From: Ulva prolifera
Taxonomy: Eukaryota; Chlorophyta; Ulvophyceae; Ulvales; Ulvaceae
Direction of reading: 5' to 3'
Assembly: GCA_023078555.1 (NCBI GenBank)
Contig: CM041197.1
Span: 5,353,810-5,417,809 of the forward strand
DNA: 64,000 nt
The notes beneath the pieces were generated by a model. It had not been told where the DNA came from. It searched no databases and saw only the letters and a program-made list of their open reading frames with translations. The position numbers were made by a program, and so were the translations under genes. This document shows, piece after piece, positions 1-12,425 of this stretch; positions within the stretch are counted from its first letter, which is position 1, and the number at the start of each line of letters is the position of its first letter.

Positions 1-761
1 CGCGAGACCACACAGGCCATCGTGTAGCACCGAAGGCATTCAAGATGAAGTGTAAAAGTGTTATGAAGGTGTTTCAAAGCGGTTTCTGCAGTCAACCTTA
101 AGGAGCAGTACATATTTGTTGCACTACTAGGGCCGGGGCTGCTTTGCGCTGAGGGACAGTACACATGCTTTAATCACCATCGCCTTCGTGATAGCAAGCC
201 TGCTTAGAAAAGAAGTTCTGCGAGCAAACTCCATCTCATACTGGTGGCGTGTTGCGAATAAGTCAGTTTTGAAAGGCTTGAACGAATGGGGTACTCTCAT
301 GCTGAGGAACAGCCTGCATTCAGAGCTGCTCCTTGTGCCGTCATGAAGCAGTGAATGCGGCGAGTGGGGGCCACGTCAGCACATGAGACCTCCCGGCTGT
401 GGCGCAACAGCGTCATACTGGCGTGGTGTGCAGGAACCACATATAGCGCAGGTATAGCGCAGGTATAGCGCAGCTACTGGCATCCCTGTGTACCTCTGTC
501 GCACATGAAAAGGTAGAGGGACCGCTACAGCTCGCGCACGCGGTGAGAACCTTTCTGAATAGCACGATGCTACTTCCGGCCTAGGCAGTACGGTACATGC
601 AGCCGGTGCCAAGGCAAGGACATATTACATGAATAGCGCTAGCCTCACCAGCCTCAGGGTACAATCCACGGCTTATGAAGCGGCTGCCGGATCAACAGTC
701 CATGGCACAAACTTGCACCGGCTCGCACATACAATCTATCGCCACAGCATCTGCACCATCT
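1..761. other. No gene recognised (left edge)
   Basis: No convincing coding exon or RNA gene was seen. The open frames here are short, without family resemblance or a coherent splice pattern. The 3' flank of the minus-strand GMC oxidoreductase begins at 761, so part of this stretch is probably its 3' UTR. A small direct repeat lies at 442-473. Confidence 0.5.
442..473. repeat. Tandem repeat, 11-bp unit x ~3
   Basis: The unit TATAGCGCAGG occurs twice exactly, followed by a third copy missing its last base match. No function is implied. Confidence 0.9.
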
Positions 762-3548
762 CTACCCGCCTGCATGGGCAGCAGTGATGAGCTCCGCCGC
801 CAGCTCGGTGAGCATGTACACCGTCGCCATCGGCCCTGCGTATGGTGGCAGCTCCGGCAGCACCGACGCGTCCACCACCCGCAGCCCCTCCACCCCCTGC
901 ACCCTGAACTCCGCATCCACCACGCTGCCAACAGCACATCCACCAACAAAGTGGTAAAGGGGGCCAGCCGCATTGCGCACCGACTCCTCCAAAGCAGCAG
1001 CGGAAGCATTGTGGAATGGCACGTCTAGGCTCGGGGCCGCCGACTGGAGGCCCAGCGGCTCCCGCAGCAGCTCATGCACAGCACGCAGCCGCGACGTGGC
1101 CGCAACAGCGTCCCGCACGTCAGCGGTGGTGCCGAGGAAGTTTGTGTTGATGAGGGGTAGCTGCAGGGGGTTCGTGCTCGCAGCGCGTACAAATCCACGA
1201 GCTGTGGGGTTGATGCCGCAGATCGAAAAGATGACATTTTCCGGCTCGCCCGGAAACGCGATGTTGTTGAAGATGGAGTAGGCATTCTCGGCGGTCAGCA
1301 CGGCGTTCGAGGCCCCGGCTGACACTGCGAGGGCGCCGCCGCGGCCGGCATTGAATGCTGCAACGGACTCCGGGGACAATGCTGCAGCTATGCTGGCCTC
1401 GGGCGCCAGAGGAACGGCCGTGTAGAGGTCAACGACTGTGTGGCCGGCCCTTGCCTGCAGCAGCACTGACCGTTCGCTTACGCTCGCACCGTCTCAGTAA
1501 AGTAACGTAGATCTGAATGTGGCGTCTCTGTGGAATGCTTACACATGCCGGCGGACACTGTTGTCCGCAGGCTACCAATGCGTGTCATGCAAGGGTGGAT
1601 GATAGCTGCTTTTCAGGCTGGACATGCTTTGGCACATGATGCCAGGCTGGCCGCCAAAGCCCGGTGCTCATATCAGGTGCAGGTGCTCCTGAGCCATGCA
1701 TATGACGCATTGCATTATAGCATGCAACATACCACGAGGGCACATGTGGCCATGGGTGACACAGACACAGCTGCTCGTGCTTGCTCGTTGCCCTGGCGGT
1801 GCTACTGGCCCCTCCGCCGGCGGCTCTGGCCTTGTAACACACACACAGCTGATGTACATGCATGCAGCTGATGCACATGCATGCAGTGGTGCGCACCACC
1901 GTGTTCTCACCCACCGGCAGGTCCACCAGCTGCGGCACCCCGAGGCCCTGCAGCACCGCCGCCGGGCCCACCCCGCTGAGCTGCAGCAGCTGCGGCGACC
2001 CGTACGGCCCCGCGCTGCTCACCACCTCTCTCAGCGCCGCAATCTCCCGCTCCTGCTCCCCCTCCGGCGCGTCGGTGCGCAGGTACCGCACCCCCACCGC
2101 GCGGCCCCCCTCGATCACAATCTTGGTCACCGTCGCCGCCTGGATCAGCTGAAGGTTTGCTGCGCATGCGCCGCCCTCGGCAATGGCAGGGGAGAGGTAC
2201 CCTGTGCAGGAGTCCACGCGGCGGCCCGCGGCATCCACCGCGACGACGTTTGGCCAGATGCCGTCGGTGGGGGGCCCAGTGCGGGAGAGGGGGTCCGGGT
2301 CGGTCGGGATGCCGGCAGCGGCTGCGGCGGCAAGGTACTCAGGGAGGTAGGTTTGCTGCCGCTCTGGGGGGGGCTGCGCCACCTGCAGCTGCCGCTCAGC
2401 GCGGCGGTAGAGGTCCCCCGCGGTCGCGCCATTGAGCCCTGCAGCGAGTATCAACGATCAGGAGTTGTAGCCGATGTGGTGCACCAACTTGAGTGGCTGT
2501 GGCATGTCGGGTCTGAAGTCGGAAACAGCAGCCGCAGCATGAAGACCCACAGGCGCCGCAGCACACTGCGTATAGTATGACTATGATACATGCACGATCA
2601 TCGACACCTCGATATCGAGGTGAATCGATCGATCGGGTGAATGCGATCATCTGGTTACCGGTATGCGTGCACGGCCCGGCGGGGCAATGGGGATACTGTG
2701 TCTTGGGCTTGAGCACTACCGTGCTGAAGCCGTACTCAGGCCTGTGACACTACAACTGCTGCAAGTCATGCCACGGCATCCAGCCAATGCTTGAGATTGC
2801 CTCCTACAGGTACAAATCATGTGCCTCAAGTGCTGCCAATGGCTCCTCCTCCCGCTCGCCCTTGCCTCCAAAGTTATGGAAACGGCAGTACTAGTAGGAT
2901 CACAGAGTGGGCAGGACTGATCAGTCCATGAAACACGCCGCAGCTGTCGACACGCGGAAACGCAGCAAGCTGTATGGACTCCTTGATGTCAGGGGCGCGC
3001 TTGCGTGGCCATCGCGCCTGATGGCCAGCAGCATGCAAATGGGGCTCGTATTACCGCGCACCAGCAAAGCCCCAAGTGTCACTGTCGAACGTGGCCAGGG
3101 GGGGCTTGGTCCACTGCACGCCGTTGATCGCGCTCGAGCCCCCCAGTGAGCGGCCCGTGAGCTGGGTGATCGTCCGCCCTCCTAGCCCGGGGTTGGGCTC
3201 CGTCTCGATCGCCTCCACCACCCCTCCCGGCATGCCCCAAATTTCAAAGAACAGCCGCGGCGAGCTCACGAGCAGCTCCTCCTCCTCGGTGCGCGGCACG
3301 CTGCGGTCAAGGACCACGATCGAAGCCTCTGGAAGATTCTCGCAAATGCGCGCGGCAAGCGTACAGCCGGCAGTTCCGCCGCCAATGACAACAAAGTCTG
3401 CTGCGGTGGGCGCTGCCGGGCTGCTGGCATCGCCGTACGCGCCCGGCTCCGAGTCTGACTGCTTCAGTGTACGGGCGGCGGCTGTGCACCCCGGATTATG
3501 CATGCGCATGGTGGCCACAAGGGCACACAACACTGCTGCAGAGAGCAT
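762..3548 (-). CDS. GMC-family FAD oxidoreductase (HOTHEAD/choline-dehydrogenase-like)
   Basis: Flavin-dependent oxidation of an alcohol; the substrate cannot be told from sequence. Proposed exons, in phase at both junctions: 3548-3062, 2438-1897, 1454-762 (573 aa). The N-terminus is hydrophobic and may be a signal or transit peptide. Next comes the dinucleotide fold, DFVVIGGGTAGCTLAARI, then GMC signature 1 (LGGSSAINGVQW) and signature 2 (SSAGPYGSPQLLQLSGVGP). The C-terminal domain holds the expected active-site histidine in YHFVGGCAVGSVVD, followed by GLRVVDASVLPEL. The second catalytic position, usually Asn or His, appears to be Gly (PPYAGPMATV). The start is the first ATG in the exon with the FAD motif. 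The length matches the family (550-600 aa). The family call is firm; the exact splice sites are inferred. Confidence 0.88.
2605..2622. repeat. 18-bp perfect palindrome
   Basis: CACCTCGATATCGAGGTG lies in the first intron of the GMC oxidoreductase. It is probably incidental. Confidence 0.8.
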
Positions 3549-4263
3549 TGGCGTCTGGATACCTGTGTGTCAGGTCCACCTGCATGCAGGCGCAGCTTTG
3601 AATGGAAGCTTCGTTTTCAATATCATCAGCTGCTTGCTGCACCACGTCAAATGTGCCATCAAACAAACAATAAATGATTATTACTGTAAGTGATCAACAG
3701 CAGACGAGTGTTGGGACCTAAGCCTAGCCAGGCCTGGGCCTGGCTAGGCTCAAGGCATTGTGGGCCTGTACACGACCAAATGATTCCAAATGATTCTATG
3801 AACGTCATGTTTGCAAAATCATGCAAATTCATGAATGCATTGGTAGACAGGTATTTGACAATGAAGGGGTCACTCTTGATCAGTTTGTTCCTGGTGCCAG
3901 TGGTTTTTGTACCCAGAAATGTAAAGTACTTACCGAGCTCAGTAACGTTAACTGAGCCATATCTGGATTACTGAGCTCAGCTGAGCCATATCCTTTAGTT
4001 GACATTGGCAACTCCGAACGAACATGCAGAGGCGGTGTGGTGGCGTGTGGTTGGGAGCATGGTACCTCGCTGTGTACTGTCGGAGCTACAGGGAGGTGAT
4101 GCTTTGATTTTGTCATATGTCTACGCGTAGCTACGGTCCTGCAGGGTCTTGTCCTGCCCATGCATGGGCATGCATGATCAAGCATGGCCACGGCCGTTGC
4201 GTCATCTGCAGCGGTGCACCGCGATCCGGTGGATGCGCACTTGGAAACAAGGTGAAGAGGTCG

Positions 4264-4289
4264 ATCGGGGGCGCATATGCGCCCCCGAT
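4264..4289. repeat. 26-bp perfect palindrome
   Basis: ATCGGGGGCGCA is followed directly by its reverse complement, with TATG in the centre. It lies 23 bp left of a second, longer inverted repeat (4313-4352). Confidence 0.9.
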
Positions 4290-4312
4290 GCATGTGCCAC
4301 AGCAAAAACAAA

Positions 4313-4352
4313 CAAGCAAAGTGCGTGCTACGTGTAGCACGCACTTTGCTTG
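4313..4352. repeat. Inverted repeat, 19-bp arms with 2-bp spacer
   Basis: The left arm CAAGCAAAGTGCGTGCTAC (4313-4331) and the right arm (4334-4352) are exact reverse complements separated by GT. As RNA this would form a tight hairpin; as DNA, a cruciform. No gene is recognised nearby. Confidence 0.92.
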
Positions 4353-4613
4353 GCCAGATGTAGCCACATCCGACGATGGTGGGTTCGAGATATTACCTGG
4401 ATCGACGGATCGACGCCTTCTGGATTGCGTCTGCGACCTGGCTCGTGCAGTGGCCACAAACTGGCACGCATAAAAACAAAGTGACTGGAGGCTTGTAGCC
4501 GCTGTTGTCTGCTGGGAGTGGCGGTCAGTGCTCGCGATCGGTGTCGGGGGTGGCCGGCAACGGAGCACGTTGTACGCTGCGATGTCGCGCTTTGTCTTCA
4601 ACGTCCGCACGAG

Positions 4614-4651
4614 CACTCGACAGGCGCCACTCGACAGGCGCCACTCGACAG
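4614..4651. repeat. Tandem repeat, 14-bp unit x 2.7
   Basis: The unit CACTCGACAGGCGC is present twice exactly and once in part. It is not a multiple of three and lies in no supported exon. Confidence 0.9.
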
Positions 4652-7288
4652 CTGCAGGCGCCGGCCCCACGCTGGCGGTCACGAGAACCAAAAAAATTCA
4701 AACAGCTCCAACGATCGTCATGAACGCCGCATTGCCCTTCATTCTGTTGGCGATCAGTGTATATGTATGGGACACGCTTGCGAGGATCTGCTGCAGCCCC
4801 CGGCGTCCTGGCCTGTCAGCGTTCGAATTCGCATATGCATGCATGCATAGTGGCGTGTGTGACGATACGTCACACGCATGGAGATGCATGGCTTAGAGTA
4901 TTCTGGAAGCCTCCGGAATGTCCCGTCAGTCCACGTGACCGTGGCTGGCAGTATGGGACTCTGTTAACAGTGGTCGCCAGACTCGTCCTGCTGACGCAGG
5001 CGAGCCATCGAGGCACTGCTCTGGAATTCTCAGAAGCAATGCAAATGTCCGGCGTATAGGCGGACACGATGGGAGCCTCTGGTGTGTACGGGGTCAGTGT
5101 GCTGAGCACAGCGCACTGTGGCAGGTGTCGTACACAGGCTAGCTTACAGTATATAAGCAGCTGGACCTTAAAGGGTAGTCGACAGATCTCACACTCCATG
5201 TCTCTTGACTAACAGTCTTTACAGCGTGCAGGGAGTCTGCCAGGGACACGGATTGTGCGCGATTGCGACTTCTGGAGAGGATCCGCCACTCTTTGCGTGA
5301 GGGGCTTGAGGCTGTCGACAGATCTGCACAGCTTTTGGGTAATATCTGCTCGCTAAAAGTCCAATCAAATAAACTTACACAGTGACTACAGGGGGCAATT
5401 CGGAGCCTGCCCAGAAACATGTCCTTTCTGCTCCTTGCAAGTCCGACAAATAAAATCTGCTACATCTGCCACACGTAAGATCTAAGAACGCAGCAGATAC
5501 GCTCATTGCGAGAGGCAATAATCCCAGTCCCGATAAGCAGCACAGCTACAAAGGTACTGCTGGAACGAATCAGTCAGCAGACACGACTCACATCGAATGC
5601 CAAAAGCCGCACGAATGCGAGTGTGGGAAGTTGAAGGCGCGGCCGCAGAGTAGCTGCAGGGTGCTGCGCACACACATCGCTCTCGCCACCGTGAGCGAAC
5701 CGCTGTTGACATCGACGTGAATCATGAATCACCATCGCAGCAACACCAAAACTGATTGGAGTAACTTGGGAATATGTTAGCTTTTAGCTGACGTCTGACG
5801 TGCATGGGAGACTGTACGCCGGGCCATCGATGTCGATTTGACACAGCTCTGTCGGGGCAGCACAATCGCGCATGCGGTAACATATATAATCTGACTGCAG
5901 CCTCAAACAGCACGCTATCCACTTGAAGATGTCTTCAGACCTAGTGATCGCTTTCATCAATGTAATTTGCGGTGCGTAAGCTACTGCCCGTAAGCCGGTG
6001 CGGCAGTTGCAACAGGCTGCAGTCGTTCTCCGCTCAGCTGTGACAATCACATGATTATCACGGCAATTGCAGAAAGGGGTTTTCGACTCATCTTCGCGCG
6101 CCTCCCCGACCTTGTCCGAACAGGGTCCATGCAAACTGCATGACAGCGTGCACATGCACATTATCTTTGCCCACAGACAAGCAACCCCCTCCTTTTCATG
6201 AGGTCGAGGGTGCGCTGCTGCGTGCGCTTTGGCGAATTGAAACGACCGTGCATGACCACCTTGCGCAGCACAGGAGGAGGCCCTGTGAGTTGCGTATGGT
6301 CGTCTGAGGGGCGCCCGGTGGTGCACTCCTCCGGCAAACTATAGAGTATGTGGACCCAGTGATTCCGAGTTGTCAATGTCCTCTTCACGACGCGCCTCAG
6401 TAAATGCAGATTTACTTTACTTCACTGACAGACGATGTACCTATGCCTCCTGAAATGCGGCGCTCGCGCCAATGCACACGGCCCCAGCTGATGCTCCATG
6501 GGGGGGCGGGGGTTTGGGCGAGTTCTACCGCAGGAGATCTCTGCACGAGGCCGTGTAGCTCGCTCCCGTCACGGTTGCTGTTGGGGAAGAAGTTCTCAAG
6601 CAAGAGCAGCACAGTGGCCCATGGCGCGAGGCATCGGAACAACGGAAGTGCAGCGACGGATGTGCAGCATGTCTACTGTGTGTTCCTACGGTGCTGCATG
6701 CATCTCCGACTTCGCCCTTGCAATTGTAACACAGGCATGCGCCAGCTGTGGTGCTCGTTGCAGCAGCCGGCGCCCGGTGCACATGCATGCTTGCCGCCAT
6801 CCAGCACCGGTCTCCCTCCAGTGCTCGGCTCGCAACATGCACACCTGCTGGTGGCATACACATGATGTGCCATCGCCCCAGCGCTGCGCCCAGTGCAGGC
6901 GAGAGCTCCGATCCATGGCCATGTGTTCTTGATTTTGTAATCACCGAATGGACGTGTGTGCAGTATACAGACAAAGGAGGAGCAGCCAGTTGCAGTGTGA
7001 TGCGCTGTTGGGCCTGGCCGGGGGTATAAAAAAGGGGTGCACAGGCGGGGTATGTCACCCTCACAAGGTGCCAGAGTGATCAGCATTGGCTACATGTGCC
7101 AGCAGTTCTAGACAGTGGATCCCAAGCACTGGGGCACAGCCCAGGTCCCAGTCTCAAGAAGAGCAGGAAGCATATGCCATGTTGAAAGGTGGAGACTCCC
7201 TAGAGCACCATTGTCTGTACTACCTGGAGCGTACACGGCATGACCTTGGGGCATTGCCTGGCAGAGCAAGTGCTGTAATCGTGTAAAC

Positions 7289-7323
7289 AAAGTCGGAGAT
7301 TCTATGTAGAGCTCTCCGACTTT
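7289..7323. repeat. Small hairpin, 11-bp arms
   Basis: AAAGTCGGAGA (7289-7299) pairs with TCTCCGACTTT (7313-7323) across a 13-nt loop. No gene context was recognised. Confidence 0.75.
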
Positions 7324-8266
7324 CAGAGCTACTGCAGTATTGGAGAGGTGCTGCATGCATCAGCCAGGAGACTGTTCGCAGGCTGTTGGCTTGCGGATCG
7401 AAAGCTTGGCTTTGGTATTCGTAGAGCAAGGCTGCAGCAAGCCACCACAACAAAAACAGTTGAAGTGGACGTCGCGACGTTGCAGCAGGCGACGTGACAA
7501 GGAAGAACTCTGGTTGAAATCTGAATACAGCTACAATAACTCAATGCAGCAAGCCCCTGTATCGGAATTCTTCTTGATGTCAAGTGTCTGCAGCTAGTTG
7601 TCGGCAACCTCTACTCCTGTGTGGGTCCAGTCATACCTCACGTCAGAATGCTCGCCCGTCGTTTGTCCCCCTTCCTGGTTTCAAGAGCTCGTAATGGATA
7701 CAAGCACCATCTCCGGCAAGTGATCTACTTACACGAGAGGACACGTCCAGTGGAGCGTCCGTGAATAGGATCAATTTCCAAACTCCAACACGCAGCGGCA
7801 GGAATGCCAGCAATCACAAAGCTCAGTTGAAGATGGTAACATGTAGTCATGTTGTGAGTCGGCGTCAGAAGGTTATTGAGTGTCTTGCTAAGTTCACGCG
7901 AGCTCGCGACACAGCACCTACCCGCCTCCTGAGCCATGCTGCAGATGGCTGTTCCTCGTGCGCGCTGTGAGCATGGGAGAGGTGAATAACATCCCTCTGT
8001 GTGGCCGGGACGCAGCAACGTGTGGCCCGCTGCCTGCGTGCCATGGCATACGCGCCTGTCCTCGCTGTCGCGCCATTTGTCGATCGACATGATGCATGCT
8101 CATTCGCATACAAACTCCGCTGTCCGCAAGCCCTCACTCCCAGGCGCACACTACACCACCGCAGCTCACTGCTAAGGTGATAGAATTGCGACGCAAGTGG
8201 GGTTTGTTCCAGTATACTTTGAGCTGCTTCTGTGCCATCGACTGTGAGTCGGAAGCATCAGGCGAG

Positions 8267-9052
8267 ATGGCGCTTGCTGCTGCCAAGCGTTCCTACACTC
8301 TATTCCCAAAGTACATGATGCCTACGAAGAACATTTTCGACTCGTCTTCAGCTTATCAAGCTCCTGGAGGGCCGTGGAGCTCTGCACAGGATGTTCGAGT
8401 GCACGCGAACATGCGCATGTGGAGAAACGACACGGGCCAGGTAAGCATTCCCCCGAGCATTTCTGCGCACACTTAACAAAGCCTTCCTTTTGAGGAGCTG
8501 CAGGTCGCTGTGGGTGCTTTGCATCATTCGCAACTGGGATGAGTGCCAAGGCCCAGCACTGCGCTCCCGAAGAACCGCTCAGCTCGCAGCTGCAGTTTTC
8601 GCAAACACGCACTCGCCACGCACTGATGTAATGCGCAGCCCCTGCTCCATGGGGCGCCACAAATTTCCATCCATGTCTGCTTTGTCGTCAGCGTGAACAT
8701 TGCGCTCCGTACCTGCACTACTGGCGAGGATCCGCGGTGCAGCTTCTCCGTAAGCCCTCACGCTAGCTCGTTCGCAACACGAGTTCATCAAAGTGCGCGT
8801 GTCGGTCTGACATGTGCTTCGTTGAGCGCATCTCACCACATCCAAACAAGCTCGTTCGAGATCCCGTAGTCTGGTATACTTTGGTCCTGCACCTGCAGTT
8901 GTGCTTACGTTCCTTCGTCGCAGGTATTTCCGTGGCGTGAAGTGCTGCGAGTTGAACACGGCATTCACTCTGCCTTTGCAAGAAAGTGCCGTCAGTCATT
9001 GTCGAATGGGATGCCGCAAACTGTTGCTGTTACAAGCTTTCTATCAGGCTGA
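8267..9052 (+). CDS. Possible small two-exon gene, function unknown
   Basis: Candidate only. Exon 1 (8267-8440, 58 codons) starts at an ATG and ends at an excellent donor, CAG|GTAAGC. Exon 2 (8924-9052) follows a CGTCGCAG acceptor, keeps frame and ends at TGA, giving a basic 100-aa protein. Exon 1 reads MALAAAKRSYTLFPKY and continues with a Pro/Gly/Trp segment; exon 2 begins VFPWREVLRVEHG. No family is recognised. A basic N-terminus without acidic residues would fit an organelle protein, but that is a guess. The phase match has a one-in-three chance of being accidental. The ADK-like gene begins about 400 bp downstream on the same strand, so these could instead be leader exons of that gene. 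Confidence 0.35.
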
Positions 9053-9461
9053 AAAGGTATTTGTGTCTTGCGATGCGGGGCAGTGCTCTCTTCTATCTGT
9101 CGACTCGATCCAGCCGTTCAGAGCTGAAGCTATATGTCTCAGCCCATTTTCTTCTGCTATTCATGCCATATGCAAGTCTCAGCTCCCGCCGCGGGCGCTG
9201 TAGTATCCAGTGTGAACGCAGAAGTTCTGTCTCGTCACAAAGTACAGGGCACACGATGACGGAAACTCACTTGTGTCTAATGCAGACTGAGTAGACGATC
9301 ATGTGGATTGATGTATTTCACGCGTTGCGCACGGAGCTGCAGAGTGATATCCAACAACCCATACCGATCCCATATGGGGTGCAGGCCACACCACAGGGTG
9401 GTCTTTGCAGTCTTGTCATGCCGCAACATCCTTGCAGTCTGACTCGGCTGTGTACATACAG

Positions 9462-11120
9462 GCAAGGCAGGATCTACAGCCTGCTGCTTGTGGCATCCAT
9501 GATCGACTTGCTCCTCCGCGGAAAGCTGTCACTCTTCTGGTTGGAGCCCCGGGTTCAGGAAAGGGCACAATCGGCTTAGACATCGCACGCGAGCTCGGCT
9601 GTACTGACTGCGTCGCAATGTCAGACGTCCTGCGGCAGCAGGGAGCCGCAGCAGGGCCAGCTGAGCCTGCACACGGCGGTGATGCTCTCACATCCTCTGC
9701 ACAGCTGGTCGGCGATGCACTCGCCTGCAGCGCATTCGAAGCACTGCTGACAAGCAGCTGCTGTGGAGTGGGAGGCGGCATCATGGTGGACGGATTTCCA
9801 CGTTCGCAAGCACAGGTATGGCCCCCTCCCATACCGGACATGCTCTCAGCATCACATTACCCTCCTTTTCAGAGGCACCACTTGCACCCCAATCTAGCAG
9901 TTGCAGGGCTGAACATCGTGCTCAACCCAAGCTGCCTACGCGTGTATCTATACATCTCTGGGGTGTGTTGCGCACTCGGCCTGCAGCAAGCACCGGACGG
10001 TACTGGTGTGTCTCGTACACACAGATGAATGCATGTGAGTCGAGCCACGCACCTGAGGCCCAAGTTCAGGCGCCAGCTGGTGGACCTACTGAAGTATGCG
10101 CCTGCTCAACTCTTGTCAGAGAGGTGGGTGTTAAGCACGTGTGTCTGTTTCCTCCACAACTGCCCTGTGGTGCAGGTCGACTTCGTGATGCGCATGGCAT
10201 CAACGACAGCCGACTGCCAGTCCCGACGTACTCCCATGCCACACACCCCCTTCTCCAGCCATTCCACCTATCACACCACCGCTGTGCGCGACCCCCTCTC
10301 CGCCGATGGTGACGGCGCGCTGTGGCCAGGGGTGGCGGGGGCCGCATGCAGCGCGCTGGGGCTGCGCGGGTCCGTCGACGTCACGATGGTCATCCTGCAC
10401 GTGTCCGAGGAGACGTCCGTCGCGCGGCAGCTGCAGCGCGCACAGGCCGCGGCCGCGCACAATGCGAAAGTCGCCGCCTGCGGCCACGGGGAGTTCATGT
10501 GCGCTACAGGTCTTCCTGGAACACACGTGCATATCCAGCAGAAAGTAGGGTGCAGTGCACCGCAGCGCTCACAGACACCAGTGCACAGATGCGGCAGCGC
10601 AGAGCATGGGCGCTGATATCGAGCCGTCCGATCACAGACGTCAAACATGGCCAGCGAGTGACTGAACGCACACACCTCTGAACTGCTTGCGATACGGGGC
10701 CTGCACGTGCCACTGATGGTGTCGCGCAGGTCCAGTTCGGCATAGCACGTACCCTGTAGCCACCTTTGCAGCGGTGATGCCACGTGGCCCGTCAGCATGC
10801 CCAGGTTGCATATGCATGCCCGCCCGACACAGCCAGCTCAACGCATCAGCACGCACGGAACAACAGCACATGTCAACAAAAACGGAAAGAAATGGTCGTC
10901 AGCACCGGTGCTTGCGTGCAGGCCGGTGAGGGAAACGGACGCGTGTGAGGCGCTGTGCCGGGAGCGGTACGCGGTGCACGCGGCCACGCTGCCGCACGTG
11001 CTGCGCCTCGCCGCAGCGCTCCCCGCCGTCCACATCGACGCCGACGGCCCGCTCGCGCACACGCGGGTGCACGCCCGCGCGGCGCTGGCGCAGCACCACG
11101 CCGAGCGCCGCGCCCACGGC
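9462..11120 (+). CDS. Adenylate-kinase-like nucleoside monophosphate kinase (plant ADK5-like)
   Basis: Predicted transfer of phosphate from ATP to a nucleoside monophosphate; the relatives I recognise are plant chloroplast ADK5-type proteins. Exons: about 9462-9815, 10176-10498, and 10922 to about 11120. Exon 1 carries the P-loop LLVGAPGSGKGT and the NMP-binding motif GGIMVDGFPRSQAQ. Exon 2 continues VDFVM and holds the strand VTMVILHVSEETSVARQLQRA. Exon 3 gives VRETDACEALCRERYAV and then HIDADGPLAHTR, the usual end of the kinase core. Both junctions keep phase, and the 10498/10922 join restores the family order GHGEFM-PVRETD. The start is not fixed: the frame is open to 9405 and an upstream exon is possible. 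The 3' end is also uncertain. A C-terminal DUF1995-like domain, present in plant ADK5, was not found. Confidence 0.78.
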
Positions 11121-12382
11121 GTGCGGCGGGAGATCTTCTCGGCGCGTGCCGCAGCAGGGAGGGATGGAGCGGCCTGTGGGTGGGGGTCTGCGGATAGACG
11201 TGCTGGCGGTGAGCTGTGGGGTGTAGATCGACGCGCACCTGCCGCATGATGAGCGAGCCTGCTGTGCACACACGCATGGGTACATGCATGTGGCGCTGCA
11301 ACAGTGGCGTTGGGCACACCCACACATGCAGGGGCTTGCGCTGGCTAGCGTTTGCCTGTCCTCCATGTTGCCATTTCACCGCAGCAGAGTAAGCCTGCAT
11401 CTGCAGGCGTGGGACGGGCACGCCGCTGCCGCCGTGTGGCTGGAGGGGAGTGGCTACGTGCGACCGGCATCCCAGAGCGATACATGTGGCTGTAGGCTGC
11501 GTCGCTGGGTGGTCGTGTTGTGAGGGCTCGTGAAGAGTCGGCAGGCACGGTGGGCGCTGGTGGCGCTGGACAAGACACGGAAGATGGACGATGGGCATAG
11601 TGTAGAGACTCAGTGGCATGGCGATGGGAAATTGTAATGTGAGAGGGGTCGATGCTGGTGCCTCAATGCATCCCATGAGGCTGTCCCACATCTCACCACA
11701 CCAGCCTGCACGATCATGGTTGCGATTGTATTCAGCAATATGCAAGCAGAAGTGAACGTGATGCTTTGCATGTCGGCCGACAGCAACAGCAGCGCTGTCC
11801 AGTGCTGTGGCCAGCAGCTGTGAGACGAGAGACAGGTGACATAGTGCGCTGCCGTTGATGCTGTCCAGACACCATGCGTGCGTGGTGTGGCACCTCCGCC
11901 GCAATTGGACTGACGCAGAGCTGAAAACGTGACTCCATAACTCCACAGCAGGTCCCTCTCATTGCAATCATTGCCACTGCTGCCCCTTGGCACAACCACC
12001 ATTCGTCCTCGTAAATCGGAGGCGCTAGCCACATCCTTGTCAGACCTTGCATGTCCTGTGCCACCTGCCTTCATCGAATTGACTCATTTGAAATGACTGC
12101 ATTCTCACTAAACTTTAACAACTGGCAAGCCAAGCTGCGTCAGATGAGTGGCCACGCTCCGATCTGGCCAAAAAAAAACACATCTAACAGCTGCCGATCA
12201 AGCAAGGGCCCGGCGCGCCCAGGCATGCTGCTGAGGTACTCACATGTTCCCTCGATCAGCACCAGGCATGCCTTCATGATGCGGCGCATTTGCACCGACT
12301 ATGGCCGAGTGCGATAGCCAAAAGGGTGATGACTGACAGCAAGCGACGCATACACCGCCAGTCCCAACTCCAGACGCATCAC

Positions 12383-12425
<43 letters not shown>

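Larger units (their letters stand above)
3549..8266. other. Long gene-poor stretch
   Basis: About 4.7 kb with no exon that could be tied to a protein family. Open frames on both strands are short, end without good donor sites, and look like chance frames. The stretch holds the palindromes at 4264-4352, a 14-bp tandem repeat at 4614 and a small hairpin at 7289. Unrecognised lineage-specific exons or UTRs remain possible. Confidence 0.45.

Noticed and set aside
4375-4400. tRNA T-arm-like GGTTCGA motif
   Set aside because: No matching acceptor, D-arm or anticodon arm could be folded around it. The same holds for GGTTCGA at about 35155.
10873-11946. 357-codon minus-strand open frame
   Set aside because: Antisense of adenylate-kinase-like exon 3; the product is Arg/Ala/His-rich without domains.
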